Part shown: in pieces, positions 17,041-24,914 of the stretch
How the letters are laid out: the number at the start of each line of letters is the position of its first letter
How positions within the stretch are numbered: the first letter of the stretch is position 1
Origin: CALLCD01 sp039817885
Lineage (GTDB): Bacteria > Pseudomonadota > Alphaproteobacteria > Caulobacterales > Hyphomonadaceae
DNA length: 26,624 nucleotides
Direction: 5' to 3'
NCBI GenBank assembly: GCA_039817885.1
Contig: JBCBUY010000039.1
Location: 1-26,624 of the forward strand
Notes under the pieces: model-generated
What the model was told of the DNA's origin: nothing
The model's input: only the letters and a program-made list of their open reading frames with translations
Database searches by the model: none
Translations under genes and position numbers: made by a program

Positions 17041-17109
17041 AGTGTCGGTCCGTTAGACAAGGCAGCCTGCCGCCACAGGTCGCCCTCACTGATATTATCT
17101 ATTCTGAGC

Positions 17110-17163
17110 CTGCTAACCCCCCGATTAGCAGAATCGGCCCGCTTGAGATCTCAAACGGGCCGA
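17110..17163 (-). terminator. Two tandem hairpins in the dnaA-dnaN gap
   Basis: Reading leftwards after dnaA, the first hairpin is an 8-bp stem (TCGGCCCG 17134-17141 with CGGGCCGA 17156-17163) continued, after one mismatch, by the palindrome TTGAGATCTCAA. The second is CTGCTAA (17110-17116) with TTAGCAG (17125-17131). The T-tract after either is poor, so full termination is unsure. They could attenuate readthrough from dnaA into dnaN or stabilise the dnaA 3' end. Confidence 0.5.
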
Positions 17164-17195
17164 CAGACTTGGCAAAATGAAAGAAAATGCAAGTC

Positions 17196-18680
17196 CTAAT
17201 TCTTTGAAGTCGCAGATATTCGCCGCGCTGCCTGTTGAACACGCTCAACATCAGCGGCGAGCATGGGATCAGAAATCAGCTCTTCTTTGACCTTCTCCAC
17301 ATTGTGGAGCACCGTGGTGTGGTGCCGTTTGCCATAGGCAATGCCAATCTGAGGATAGGATTTCGGGGTCATCAAGCGACTGAGATACATTCCGACACTT
17401 CGCGCGCGCGCCGTCTGCTTGTACCGGCGCGGCCCAATGAGATCCTTGCGCGGAACACCCAGTTCTTCCTCAACGGCCAGTTTAATGTGGTTGAGAGACA
17501 CAGGCTTAGGCTTGCCTTGCTGACGTTCGATTGCTGCATCGAGCATGGCGAGCGTTGGGGCCACATTTCCAAAACGCGTATCCGCATAAAGCGTTAGGAG
17601 CGCACCACAAAGATCGCGGCCGGGGCCGTAAACACGCTGGACGATCGCCTCACAAAACGCATCATCGAGGACGAAATTTGGCGACATGCGAGACAACATG
17701 TCAGCACGCTGGCGAACGATCGCGAAGCGCATGTCATCATCTGGAAGTTCAACCTCAATGCTCGCTGCACCGCGAAGCACGGTGCTGACTTGCTGTGACA
17801 AGCCTTCTAGATCAGCCGGGGGCATATCGGCTGTCATGACCACCAGACCACCGCGTTCGGTGACTTCGCGGAGGGTCGCCGCCAGTTCACTATTGGTGCC
17901 CTTTTTGCCGGCAATGTTCTGCAAGTCATCGAACAGGACAACATCAGCTGAGCGAACCCGGCTCTTAAGGGCACGCGTATCGCGATTAATAGCACCATCG
18001 ACATAAGCGACCATGAACTCGCCGGCCGAAATGTATGCCACGCTCTTACGACCCGTTTTGGCAAGCCGCTTTTCGATCGATTTCAGGATATGGGTCTTTC
18101 CGACACCCTGCGGGCCATTAACAGCAATGATTGATGCCGGCTGTGGGCCACCTTCGATAATCTGCTCTGCAGTTGTCGCCGCAATGCTGTTGGAGTCGCC
18201 CACGACCAGTGTTTCGAACCGCATCACGCTTGGACCCATAAGGCTTGTCTCTGCTTCATCAGCATCGTCGGACGGGCTTGCGGCCTCTGTATTGTCTGGC
18301 GCATCATCCGCCCACGGATAAACCACCAGCTCCTTGATTTCGTTGTCCAGCGCGCGCCAGCAGACAATGCGGACCGGTCGCTTTCTTTTATCGTGCTCAG
18401 CCCACGCCTTTTCAATCAGGCGTTCGTATTCGGGCGTGACACGTGACAGTCCGAAAAGCGTTCTTGCCGCGATCAGTGCGGTGCCGTGATGCTCGACGAC
18501 GAAACGCAGCGGTGCCACCCAGCGTTCATATTCGTCAATATCGTCAGCCATAAGCCGGGCCACTGCCTTCTGCACGAGTGCCCAAACATCTCGCCCACCA
18601 ACATCAGCATCGGCCCCATTTTCAGACTGAACATCTTCGCCCATGTGTACATGCTTCTCATGGCCACTCTGTAGATCCAT
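17196..18680 (-). CDS. dnaA: Chromosomal replication initiator DnaA, divergent
   Basis: From the ATG at 18680 (AAGGGG about 10 nt upstream) the protein has 494 residues. A TTG at 18734 would add 18 residues but lacks a good ribosome-binding site. Domain I is at about 31-97, followed by an acidic linker. The AAA+ domain has Walker A GPQGVGKTH (189-197), Walker B LFDD (249-252) and sensor-2 R355 in GRDLCGAL. Domain IV ends with the DnaA signature. Synteny with rpsT and dnaN supports the call. Two oddities stand out. The box VII segment (293-307, GLSQQVSTVLRGAAS) lacks Arg at both positions occupied in E. coli by R281 and R285, the latter the arginine finger. The DNA-reading motif RDHTTV is RHHTTV (R452, H453, H454), losing the base-contacting Asp. 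The consensus QF after Walker B is QN, and SDRPP is ADMPP. It is either an initiator with changed specificity or one of several DnaA-like proteins. Confidence 0.93.
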   Translation of the reverse strand: MDLQSGHEKHVHMGEDVQSENGADADVGGRDVWALVQKAVARLMADDIDEYERWVAPLRFVVEHHGTALIAARTLFGLSRVTPEYERLIEKAWAEHDKRKRPVRIVCWRALDNEIKELVVYPWADDAPDNTEAASPSDDADEAETSLMGPSVMRFETLVVGDSNSIAATTAEQIIEGGPQPASIIAVNGPQGVGKTHILKSIEKRLAKTGRKSVAYISAGEFMVAYVDGAINRDTRALKSRVRSADVVLFDDLQNIAGKKGTNSELAATLREVTERGGLVVMTADMPPADLEGLSQQVSTVLRGAASIEVELPDDDMRFAIVRQRADMLSRMSPNFVLDDAFCEAIVQRVYGPGRDLCGALLTLYADTRFGNVAPTLAMLDAAIERQQGKPKPVSLNHIKLAVEEELGVPRKDLIGPRRYKQTARARSVGMYLSRLMTPKSYPQIGIAYGKRHHTTVLHNVEKVKEELISDPMLAADVERVQQAARRISATSKN

Positions 18681-19143
18681 CTTTATTCGCCCCTTTCTTA
18701 TTGTGAAGTTCTTACAGCTCAGATCCGTGTTCAAATTTTAAGTAAACCCCACCCGCACCAGCCTCCTTTCTCGGCCAGTTCCGTTTCTACACGGTATGTT
18801 TTTTTACTGGGAATACTCAACTCAGAACAGTCATGAAACTATCTCAATAAGCGAGCAGATCAACGCGTGATTCGCTGTAAAAAATGCTTTTTGGGGCTTG
18901 ACCGAAATTTGAAAAAAAAGGTCGGGCGACAGGACGCTGAAACCATTCAGATATTTCAGTGACTTCACGAAAACATGTTTGATGGCAGTACTTTTCACGG
19001 TTTTCCGAAACCATGATGTCAAGTACGCTTCATCAGCGACACCGCATGTCACAAACATAAAAAATCCGCCAAGGGCGGATTTCTATCAGGTGAATTTTTT
19101 TGCATAGTAATGTGACGGTATCGCCACGAACGGGGGTTGGTGT
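18681..19143. promoter_or_regulatory. dnaA upstream region / candidate origin-like region
   Basis: These 463 nt carry no gene. They hold the rpsT terminator at the right end, the dnaA leader at the left, several A or T tracts of 6-8 nt (near 18798, 18880, 18911 and 19095), a perfect palindrome AAACATGTTT (18971-18980) and one GANTC site (GATTC near 18870). By eye I find no TTATNCACA DnaA box. CACGG or its complement occurs at 18725-18729, 18790-18794 and 18996-19000. A possible dnaA promoter is TTGAGT with TACCGT 18 nt on, on the minus strand near 18800-18830. Whether this is oriC cannot be decided here. Confidence 0.4.
19058..19082 (-). terminator. Intrinsic terminator of rpsT
   Basis: AAATCCGCC (19062-19070) and GGCGGATTT (19074-19082) form a perfect 9-bp stem with a 3-nt loop. 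On the minus strand it ends in a run of six T (19064 to 19059). It lies about 60 nt after the rpsT stop and separates rpsT from dnaA transcription. Confidence 0.9.
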
Positions 19144-19407
19144 CTAACCCATCGCCTTCACGCGCTTCGCCAATCTCGAGACTTTCCGAGCCGACGTATT
19201 CTTGTGAATAATGCCCTTGCCGGCTGCCCGCATGATTTCCGGCTGAGCTGCACGCAAAGCTTCGCTCGCCGCCGCTTGATCGCCGGACTCAATGGCTTCT
19301 TCAACGCGGCGGACATAGGTGCGCATGCGCGACCGACGTGTTTTGTTGACCTCTGTCCGGCGTTCGATTTTCCGGACCATTTTCTTGGCAGATTTCGTGT
19401 TTGCCAT
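19144..19407 (-). CDS. rpsT: 30S ribosomal protein S20 (bS20)
   Basis: The 87-residue, strongly basic protein begins MANTKSAKKMVRKIERR and ends KNTSARKVSRLAKRVKAMG, both family-typical. It binds 16S rRNA in the small subunit. The start at 19407 follows AGGAG by about 7 nt; a longer open frame to 19479 crosses the promoter and is not family-like. The promoter and terminator are both recognisable, so it forms a single-gene unit. Its place next to dnaA is a common alphaproteobacterial arrangement. Confidence 0.98.
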   Translation of the reverse strand: MANTKSAKKMVRKIERRTEVNKTRRSRMRTYVRRVEEAIESGDQAAASEALRAAQPEIMRAAGKGIIHKNTSARKVSRLAKRVKAMG

Positions 19408-19444
19408 CGTAAACTCCTGGACCCTAATTTGGGCGCAAGCGGCG

Positions 19445-19473
19445 GAGATACATAAAGGGCCCGCGCGCGTCAA
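19445..19473 (-). promoter_or_regulatory. Putative sigma-70-type promoter of rpsT
   Basis: On the minus strand TTGACG (19473 to 19468) is followed after 17 nt by TATCTC (19450 to 19445). A GC-rich stretch fills the spacer. The resulting leader would be about 30 nt and contains the AGGAG ribosome-binding site. Confidence 0.55.
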
Positions 19474-19501
19474 TAACAAGATGACGGTGAGCTGAGGATT
19501 T

Positions 19502-21220
19502 TTAGAATTTGAGCTTACTGGGCCCAGAGGAGACTATAACCTGGGCGATGCGATAGACGTTCAGGCCATCGGTAATGAAGCCGGGCCGAATGGTCGCGAT
19601 GATGGTACCAGGCGGCTGATCGCTCGGTTGTGATCCGACTTCCCTGTGGAGTTTGGGATCAAAAACCTGCCCCTCACGGCCCGTGGCGACATATCCTCGG
19701 CGTTTCAATTCATCGAGTTCTTTCTGAAGTCTCGCGATCTCCGCGTCCTTAAGCTCGAGCTGCTGTTCCGACGACATGACTTTGTAAATGTCATCGATAT
19801 CTCGAATGAGATCCTCGACTTGTTCGGATGCTTCCACTTGCGAGCCGGGCGCGTAGGTCCGAATACCGACCGCCTCGGGACGTGCTTCTTTTCGGATGTT
19901 GCCTTCGCGTGGCAGCAAACGGGGCGCTGCCTGTTCGATCTCTTCCGGTGCAGGCAACGCGGCGGCTCTATCAACGCCAGTTATCTGCGTGGTCGATCGG
20001 GCCTCAGAGATCGGGCCAACATCAATCACACCAGGCTCATTTGAGCCATTGGGGGTGTATCCAAAATCCCTTCCCCTCAACAGGGCAAACACAAGCAGGG
20101 CGAAGTCCACGCCGATCGTCGCCACCAAGGCGATGAGGCTTCGGCCGTTTGGGGGACCGCTGCGCGCGCCGGCAACCTCCAGGCCGGCGGGAGCGAGAAC
20201 ATATCCCCAGAGATCCTCGACCGCACGGGCGACACCCTCCGGGCCCTCACTGAATCTGAAGTCAGGAACGGTGACATCGAATGGTTGATCGATTTCATCG
20301 GCCGCTGCGGTGAGGCTCGTGGCAAGATCTGGATCGTAGCAATAGGTCACACGCCCCGCTTCCGGCGCTTCCGACAATTGGCTCGCTTTTGCGCGCAGCT
20401 GAGTCGCGAGGCTCCTGCCCCGGGCGGCCGCATCGGTGGAAATTTCACGAGCCGACAACCGAGCCGAGGAATACACCCGATCAAAGGCAGCTTTGCGTGC
20501 TGTAAGGTCATCATCCCTCGGCGAGGTCCGAACCGTGTCGAGATCTGTGTCGAGCCGGTCGAGCCGTGCGGTGATCGAGGGGAGCCAGTCCCCCCGCACC
20601 GTGGCGGAGATCGCTGCGATCTGGCTTTGGGTTTCGCCCCGCGCACGGGCGAGCGGGCCGTCGCCGGGCGGCGATGCCACGCCGCAGGTGCCGCCGCGCT
20701 CGGCTTCATTTCTCGCTTTCTGGTCGGACAGGGCCTCGGCGGAGGCCATCACGGAGCCGGCGGCAGCGATCCGGGACCGAATGTCACTGGTCTGTTCGCG
20801 AAGGGCGGTGACGGACCGGGTCAGCTCAGTGTCGGTGACGCCCTGCCCGGCAATGATGCTCCACCAGAAGCCATAGCCGAAACCAATCGACCAGACGGCA
20901 AGCAGAAGGTAGAGCGGCAGTGCCACCAATCGCTTCCAGATCGCTGGCCAGATTCCATTCAAATGATAGGGCGCGATCATCTCACGCAGTGTGACGTACA
21001 TGGCGAGGGTCAGGGCCAGAACAATCGCGATGACAAGCCCTTGGGAGGCCATGCCACTTGCCAGATCATTGCCGATGATAAAGTCGCGCATACCGCGCCA
21101 GGTGGCAAAAAAGGACGCGCCAAGAAGGAGTAGGGTGACGAGCCCGAGCGCGCTTGCGTCAAAAAGCTCACCGAGCCGGTTGAATGGCCCTCGTCTTGGA
21201 GTGTTCCCTCTGCGCGCCAC
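19502..21220 (-). CDS. Multi-pass membrane protein with coiled coil and GrpE-like C-terminal wing; function unknown
   Basis: Using the GTG at 21220 (AGGGATGGA about 10 nt upstream) the protein has 572 residues. The frame is open to a GTG at 21382, but that part is not membrane-like and has no ribosome-binding site. TM helices are at about 24-43, 61-80, 98-124 and 359-382. Between TM3 and TM4 lies a helical, Ala/Arg-rich domain of about 230 residues. The C-terminal part (383-572) has a charged coiled coil (about 465-508, LKDAEIARLQKELDELKRR). After it, residues 516-566 read FDPKLHREV, then PPGTII, then GF, then R-x-A-x-V-x-VS. That order and spacing match the beta-wing of the nucleotide exchange factor GrpE, which in GrpE also follows a long helix. 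I infer a membrane-tethered GrpE-like module; homology of the rest is not recognised. It is unrelated to rpsT in function as far as I can see. Confidence 0.75.
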   Translation of the reverse strand: MARRGNTPRRGPFNRLGELFDASALGLVTLLLLGASFFATWRGMRDFIIGNDLASGMASQGLVIAIVLALTLAMYVTLREMIAPYHLNGIWPAIWKRLVALPLYLLLAVWSIGFGYGFWWSIIAGQGVTDTELTRSVTALREQTSDIRSRIAAAGSVMASAEALSDQKARNEAERGGTCGVASPPGDGPLARARGETQSQIAAISATVRGDWLPSITARLDRLDTDLDTVRTSPRDDDLTARKAAFDRVYSSARLSAREISTDAAARGRSLATQLRAKASQLSEAPEAGRVTYCYDPDLATSLTAAADEIDQPFDVTVPDFRFSEGPEGVARAVEDLWGYVLAPAGLEVAGARSGPPNGRSLIALVATIGVDFALLVFALLRGRDFGYTPNGSNEPGVIDVGPISEARSTTQITGVDRAAALPAPEEIEQAAPRLLPREGNIRKEARPEAVGIRTYAPGSQVEASEQVEDLIRDIDDIYKVMSSEQQLELKDAEIARLQKELDELKRRGYVATGREGQVFDPKLHREVGSQPSDQPPGTIIATIRPGFITDGLNVYRIAQVIVSSGPSKLKF

Positions 21221-21399
21221 GCGTCGTCCATCCCTAGTTGCGAGTGACTGACGGTGAATGTGCGAACATCCAAGCTGAAGCACAAGGGGGGCACGGCACA
21301 CGTACGCCGATTGCCCCGTGTCCCCAGATAGGCCTTTGCAAGGGTCGAATGACTTATAAAGTATGACCACGCGCCAATACACATGCCGAGGAGCACATT

Positions 21400-22041
21400 A
21401 TGCCACGCCTGAAACAAGCCGGCCGAGAGGCCGAAAATCCATATGCCAATCGGATTTTCGATTTATTGTTCGGCGACCGCGATCCCATTGAGGATCCGGG
21501 CACGGAAACGGGGACGCCTGGCAATTGGTGGACGGTTTTCAATATCGTGCCCGATGCATTTCATCACACGACTGAGGGATTTCGCTTCTATCGGAGCCCA
21601 GACCGGAAGATTGATCCGAAACTGCGCGAACTCGGACAGACGCGGGCAGGCTTTGCGGTGGGATCGCAATTTGTGTTTTCCCAACATTGCAAGGCAAGCC
21701 GAGATGTCGGTCTATCGGAAGAGCAAATCGAGGCCATCCCAAACTGGCAGATTGCCGAGTGCTTCTCCCCTACCGAGCGCGCTGTGCTCGCCTATACGGA
21801 TGCGCTGGTTCTCCAGCGGGGACGTGTCCCGGAGGCCGTGATCGATGCGCTGAAGTCCGATCTTAGCGACGAAGAGATCCTGGAGCTCACCTATATCACC
21901 TGTACCTATATGATGCATGCGATCATGAGCCGGGCCCTTCGCCTCGAATATGACGATGTCGACGAACGTGTGGTCGAGATCCCCGCGCCAACTGAAGGCG
22001 GAACGGACGTTATGTCCATGGTCGATGAGGGGAACAGCTAG
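21400..22041 (+). CDS. Carboxymuconolactone decarboxylase (AhpD-like) family protein
   Basis: The 213-residue all-helical protein has the CMD/AhpD fold pattern: a helix around ELGQTRAGFAVGSQFVFSQHCKASRDVGLSEEQIEAI, a second around FSPTERAVLAYTDALV, and DEEILELTYITCTYMMHAIMSRAL near the C-terminus. In AhpD the first region carries a redox CxxC; here the positions are S-x-F-x-F-S-x-H-C, so only the His-type core is kept and peroxidase-reductant activity is unlikely. Decarboxylase or isomerase-like roles are possible; the substrate is unknown. GAGGAG at 21388-21393, 6 nt before the ATG, gives a strong start. It diverges from the GrpE-like membrane protein and converges with the usher. Confidence 0.85.
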   Translation: MPRLKQAGREAENPYANRIFDLLFGDRDPIEDPGTETGTPGNWWTVFNIVPDAFHHTTEGFRFYRSPDRKIDPKLRELGQTRAGFAVGSQFVFSQHCKASRDVGLSEEQIEAIPNWQIAECFSPTERAVLAYTDALVLQRGRVPEAVIDALKSDLSDEEILELTYITCTYMMHAIMSRALRLEYDDVDERVVEIPAPTEGGTDVMSMVDEGNS

Positions 22042-22088
22042 GGTTACATTGCTGGAGCAGAAGGGTGTCTCACTCGCCAGAAAATCGA

Positions 22089-24854
22089 CTAGGAGGCGGC
22101 AGCGATCTCGATCGTCATGTCGATGCCAAAGGCACTCGGAGCATCGTCGGTTAGCTCAAACGGGGCAGGTACGGCCATGCCATTTACGCGCGCCAAATCC
22201 TCCGGGGCAATTCTGAGCGTATAGCGCCCGACAGGCAGATCAGCGATATAGATATAGCCATCGAACTCTGTGCGGGTTTCGCCTGCGACCTCGCCAAATA
22301 CGTCAATCGCCTGAACTTTCACGCCGCTCACCGAGACAAGAAATTCACCGTTTTGCACTTGGACTGTTCCCTCCACGTCGCCTGTGGCTTGCAGGGGAAA
22401 CGGAATATCGATCACCTGACCTGGGCGCACTGAGATGGTTCGTCCCAATTCAACCGGTGACAAGAAGGGGTCTTCCAGGGAGGATGTTCTAAGTTCAATG
22501 TTCGATGGACGGTTCGTCGCAATTCCGCCAAGCACAACGGACCCGTTGGTGCCCGACGCCTCGGCGCGAAGACTGTCTTGCACGATGAATTGCACGCCGG
22601 GTACCGGCACATCGCCAGTGCCAAACGCTCGGTCGCCATCAATATCTTGAAACGCCGTTAGACGGACGGATCCGGCTCGACTTAGTCCTGGGGGACCGAT
22701 TGCAGGCCGAAGCCTGTCTTTTGGTTTGAACAGCGAAAAGGCGAGATTGATTCCGACATTCCATGACCCACTTTGTCGCCACCCCGCAGAGGTCGACAAC
22801 ATGGCCGGCCCAATTGGTCGAGACCAGGCCGCAACAGCTTCGACATCTTGTCCGACGATGTCGTGTCGCAAGCCGAATTGGGCAATGCCACCGCGCAGGT
22901 TTGACTGTCCGGTCAAAGAGAGTGTTCTCAAACGTGCCGTCGGCGCGACGTCATAGCTTAAGCCGCCGCGCACCCTTACGGCACCGACATTTCGGCTGGC
23001 GAGCCATTCTCCGTTCGCAATATTCGAGTTTGTCTCCACGTCAGCGGTCCTGATGAAACGGATTGTATGGCTGAGACTTGTTCGAGCCACCGTCGTGGCC
23101 ACTCTAGAGGCCGCGCGAAACCGCCTGAGACCAGATGCAAGATTCTGCCACCCAATTGTTGCTTGAACCGGGACCGTTCGACGCCCCAGCAGGAGGCTTG
23201 AATTGGCGGTGATGTCCCCTTCCCGATTGATCCGAGCGGCATCGCGTCCTGTGAAACTGTTTTCAAGGTCCCCGAACTCGGCGATGCGCGCCCGCAGAGA
23301 CGTGCCCTGGACAAAGCGGCGCTGCAAGCTCGCCTCCAAGGCAGGAATGCCGCTGCCGTCACTTGCCAATCTAAGGGCCCCGAATGTGCCGCCGATCGAA
23401 AAGAACGCGCTTGCGGCAACGCCGACATCTTTGGCGACACGATCGCCGAATTCAGAGACAGCGTCGAGCCTGACGGATAGGCGTTCATTGATGCCTTTCT
23501 CCAAAGTCGAATACAAAATTGGACCGGTGGCGTCTCGGGGCCTGAATTGGGTAAAGAGTGACTCACCAAAATTCGATGTCTCGGACTCTGAGCCTCTCTC
23601 AACTTGATCCGCCCCCAGAACAGACTTGTTCGGTTCCACCACCCCGAATGCATATGTGATCTCGTTCTCCGGGTTGAGTTCAGAGCTGATGAAGTACTTA
23701 ACTTCACGCGTCTCGGTTTCTCCGAATGGACCAAACAGTCTTACTTCGAAAATGTTCAATCCAGGTTGCAGGATCACATTGTCGAACACGTAGTTGCCCT
23801 GAGCGTCCGGTTCTTGCGTGAAGGCAAGAAGTTGCTCACCATCATGCAGCTCCGCTTCCCACCCCTGGGGCAATGGCCCGCGGATCTTGGTGGAATTGAA
23901 AAGATCGGCTCCACCCTGACGCAGATTTGAAACCTGGACCCCTCGACCGGTCTGGAGATCCGTCAGCAGAGGAAGCGATGGGGCTGCAACATCCCCGATG
24001 GCGAAACGCCGAGCCTTTAGCGGGCCCAGTTCAGTTTTCTTGTCATTTGATCTGCTGAGGTTGAGGCGGACCTGGTCGATGCCCTCATTGAAACTGCCCT
24101 GGATCCCGAAACGTGTGGTCGACTTCAGAAAGTCTCCAGCGGCCTCTCCAGAATAGCGGCCCACCGTGAAACCGCCTGAGCTGACACGGGCGTCCAACAT
24201 GATGTCGGCAACCGGGATACTTATCCAGCGATAGGGATTGCCAACCGGGCGATAACTTGCCCGCCCGATCGCAGAAGGGCCTGACAGGTCTCTGCGCCGA
24301 GCTTCACGCTCAAGGCGTGCCTCCACGGGCAGGATTTCGCGGGGGCGAGCGCTGATGCTGAGCGTGCGCTCATTGTAGTCAAAGTCTATCGGAAAAAGAT
24401 CCGACAGGGCATTCAGACTGAGGCACCAGCCCACATTTGTCGCCAGAACAGCGCCGTCGGCCAGGGGGCTTGGACGGCCATTGAACAGAATCTCGCGCGT
24501 CTGGAAATCGATCCTTAGCGTTCGGTTCTTGGTGATGAACCAGCCGGACGCGACATCTGTTCCATCTTCAAACTGAATTGGGAACCGCAGGGCGTCTGCA
24601 ATCCTTTGAAATGGCAAACAAAGCCCGTCAGGAGAGGTAAATGCAGGTGTTGTGTCGAGAAGCGGCCTGCCCCGCAGCGACAATGAGACAAGCTGAAGAT
24701 TGCTATTGCCGGCCCGTGCGTCCTGGCTGACATCGAGCCGCCCCGCTTCTGGGAACAGGAGCGCGAACGGATCGTCCTCTGTTTGCGCGGATGCCACGCA
24801 AAGGAATCCCGTGGCCGCCAGGAAAACGGCAAGAAGACGCAATAGGCAGAGCAT
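22089..24854 (-). CDS. Fimbrial outer-membrane usher protein, divergent type
   Basis: The 921-residue precursor has a signal peptide (cleavage near ASA, about 23). The N-terminal periplasmic region (24-190) looks like two similar beta-rich modules, each with one Cys (C79 in GLCLPF, C144 in GWCLSL). A barrel part begins around RWISIPVADIMLDARVSS and includes the plug-like block GPLPQGWEAELHDGEQLLAF, with FDNVILQPGLNIFEVRLFGPFGETE, typical of ushers. The C-terminal part has two Ig/CarboxypepD-like domains, one opening with a calcium-loop-like DIDGDRAFGTGD (near 750) and the last with EFDGYIYIADLPVGRYTLRI. Ushers are outer-membrane pores that take chaperone-subunit complexes and assemble the fibre. 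No good Shine-Dalgarno precedes the ATG; an 11-bp hairpin lies in the 60-nt gap after the chaperone gene. No adhesin gene follows. Confidence 0.85.
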   Translation of the reverse strand: MLCLLRLLAVFLAATGFLCVASAQTEDDPFALLFPEAGRLDVSQDARAGNSNLQLVSLSLRGRPLLDTTPAFTSPDGLCLPFQRIADALRFPIQFEDGTDVASGWFITKNRTLRIDFQTREILFNGRPSPLADGAVLATNVGWCLSLNALSDLFPIDFDYNERTLSISARPREILPVEARLEREARRRDLSGPSAIGRASYRPVGNPYRWISIPVADIMLDARVSSGGFTVGRYSGEAAGDFLKSTTRFGIQGSFNEGIDQVRLNLSRSNDKKTELGPLKARRFAIGDVAAPSLPLLTDLQTGRGVQVSNLRQGGADLFNSTKIRGPLPQGWEAELHDGEQLLAFTQEPDAQGNYVFDNVILQPGLNIFEVRLFGPFGETETREVKYFISSELNPENEITYAFGVVEPNKSVLGADQVERGSESETSNFGESLFTQFRPRDATGPILYSTLEKGINERLSVRLDAVSEFGDRVAKDVGVAASAFFSIGGTFGALRLASDGSGIPALEASLQRRFVQGTSLRARIAEFGDLENSFTGRDAARINREGDITANSSLLLGRRTVPVQATIGWQNLASGLRRFRAASRVATTVARTSLSHTIRFIRTADVETNSNIANGEWLASRNVGAVRVRGGLSYDVAPTARLRTLSLTGQSNLRGGIAQFGLRHDIVGQDVEAVAAWSRPIGPAMLSTSAGWRQSGSWNVGINLAFSLFKPKDRLRPAIGPPGLSRAGSVRLTAFQDIDGDRAFGTGDVPVPGVQFIVQDSLRAEASGTNGSVVLGGIATNRPSNIELRTSSLEDPFLSPVELGRTISVRPGQVIDIPFPLQATGDVEGTVQVQNGEFLVSVSGVKVQAIDVFGEVAGETRTEFDGYIYIADLPVGRYTLRIAPEDLARVNGMAVPAPFELTDDAPSAFGIDMTIEIAAAS

Positions 24855-24867
24855 AGCGGTTTCGTCG

Positions 24868-24899
24868 CATCGGCTGGGCTCTGCCCTTCCCAGCCGATG
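24868..24899. repeat. Perfect 11-bp inverted repeat in the chaperone-usher gap
   Basis: CATCGGCTGGG (24868-24878) pairs with CCCAGCCGATG (24889-24899) around a 10-nt loop. It fills most of the gap between the chaperone stop (24915) and the usher start (24854). There is no T-tract on the minus strand, so partial attenuation or mRNA protection is more likely than termination. Confidence 0.8.
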
Positions 24900-24914
24900 T
24901 CCAATTGAGAGCTC

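Noticed and set aside
18681..18734. TTG start of dnaA adding 18 residues
   Set aside because: It has a weak start codon and no ribosome-binding site; the ATG at 18680 has AAGGGG at proper spacing.
19408..19479. 24-residue N-terminal extension of ribosomal protein S20
   Set aside because: The extension crosses the likely promoter and S20 proteins begin at MANTKSAKK, which has an AGGAG site.
20285..21133. 282-codon plus-strand open frame opposite the GrpE-like membrane protein gene
   Set aside because: Its translation is Arg/Gly/His-rich without membrane or domain patterns, whereas the minus strand gives clear TM helices and a recognisable C-terminus.
22976..23734. 252-codon minus-strand open frame in another frame within the usher gene
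   Set aside because: It lies wholly inside the usher coding sequence and its translation is Ser/Arg-rich and low in structure.
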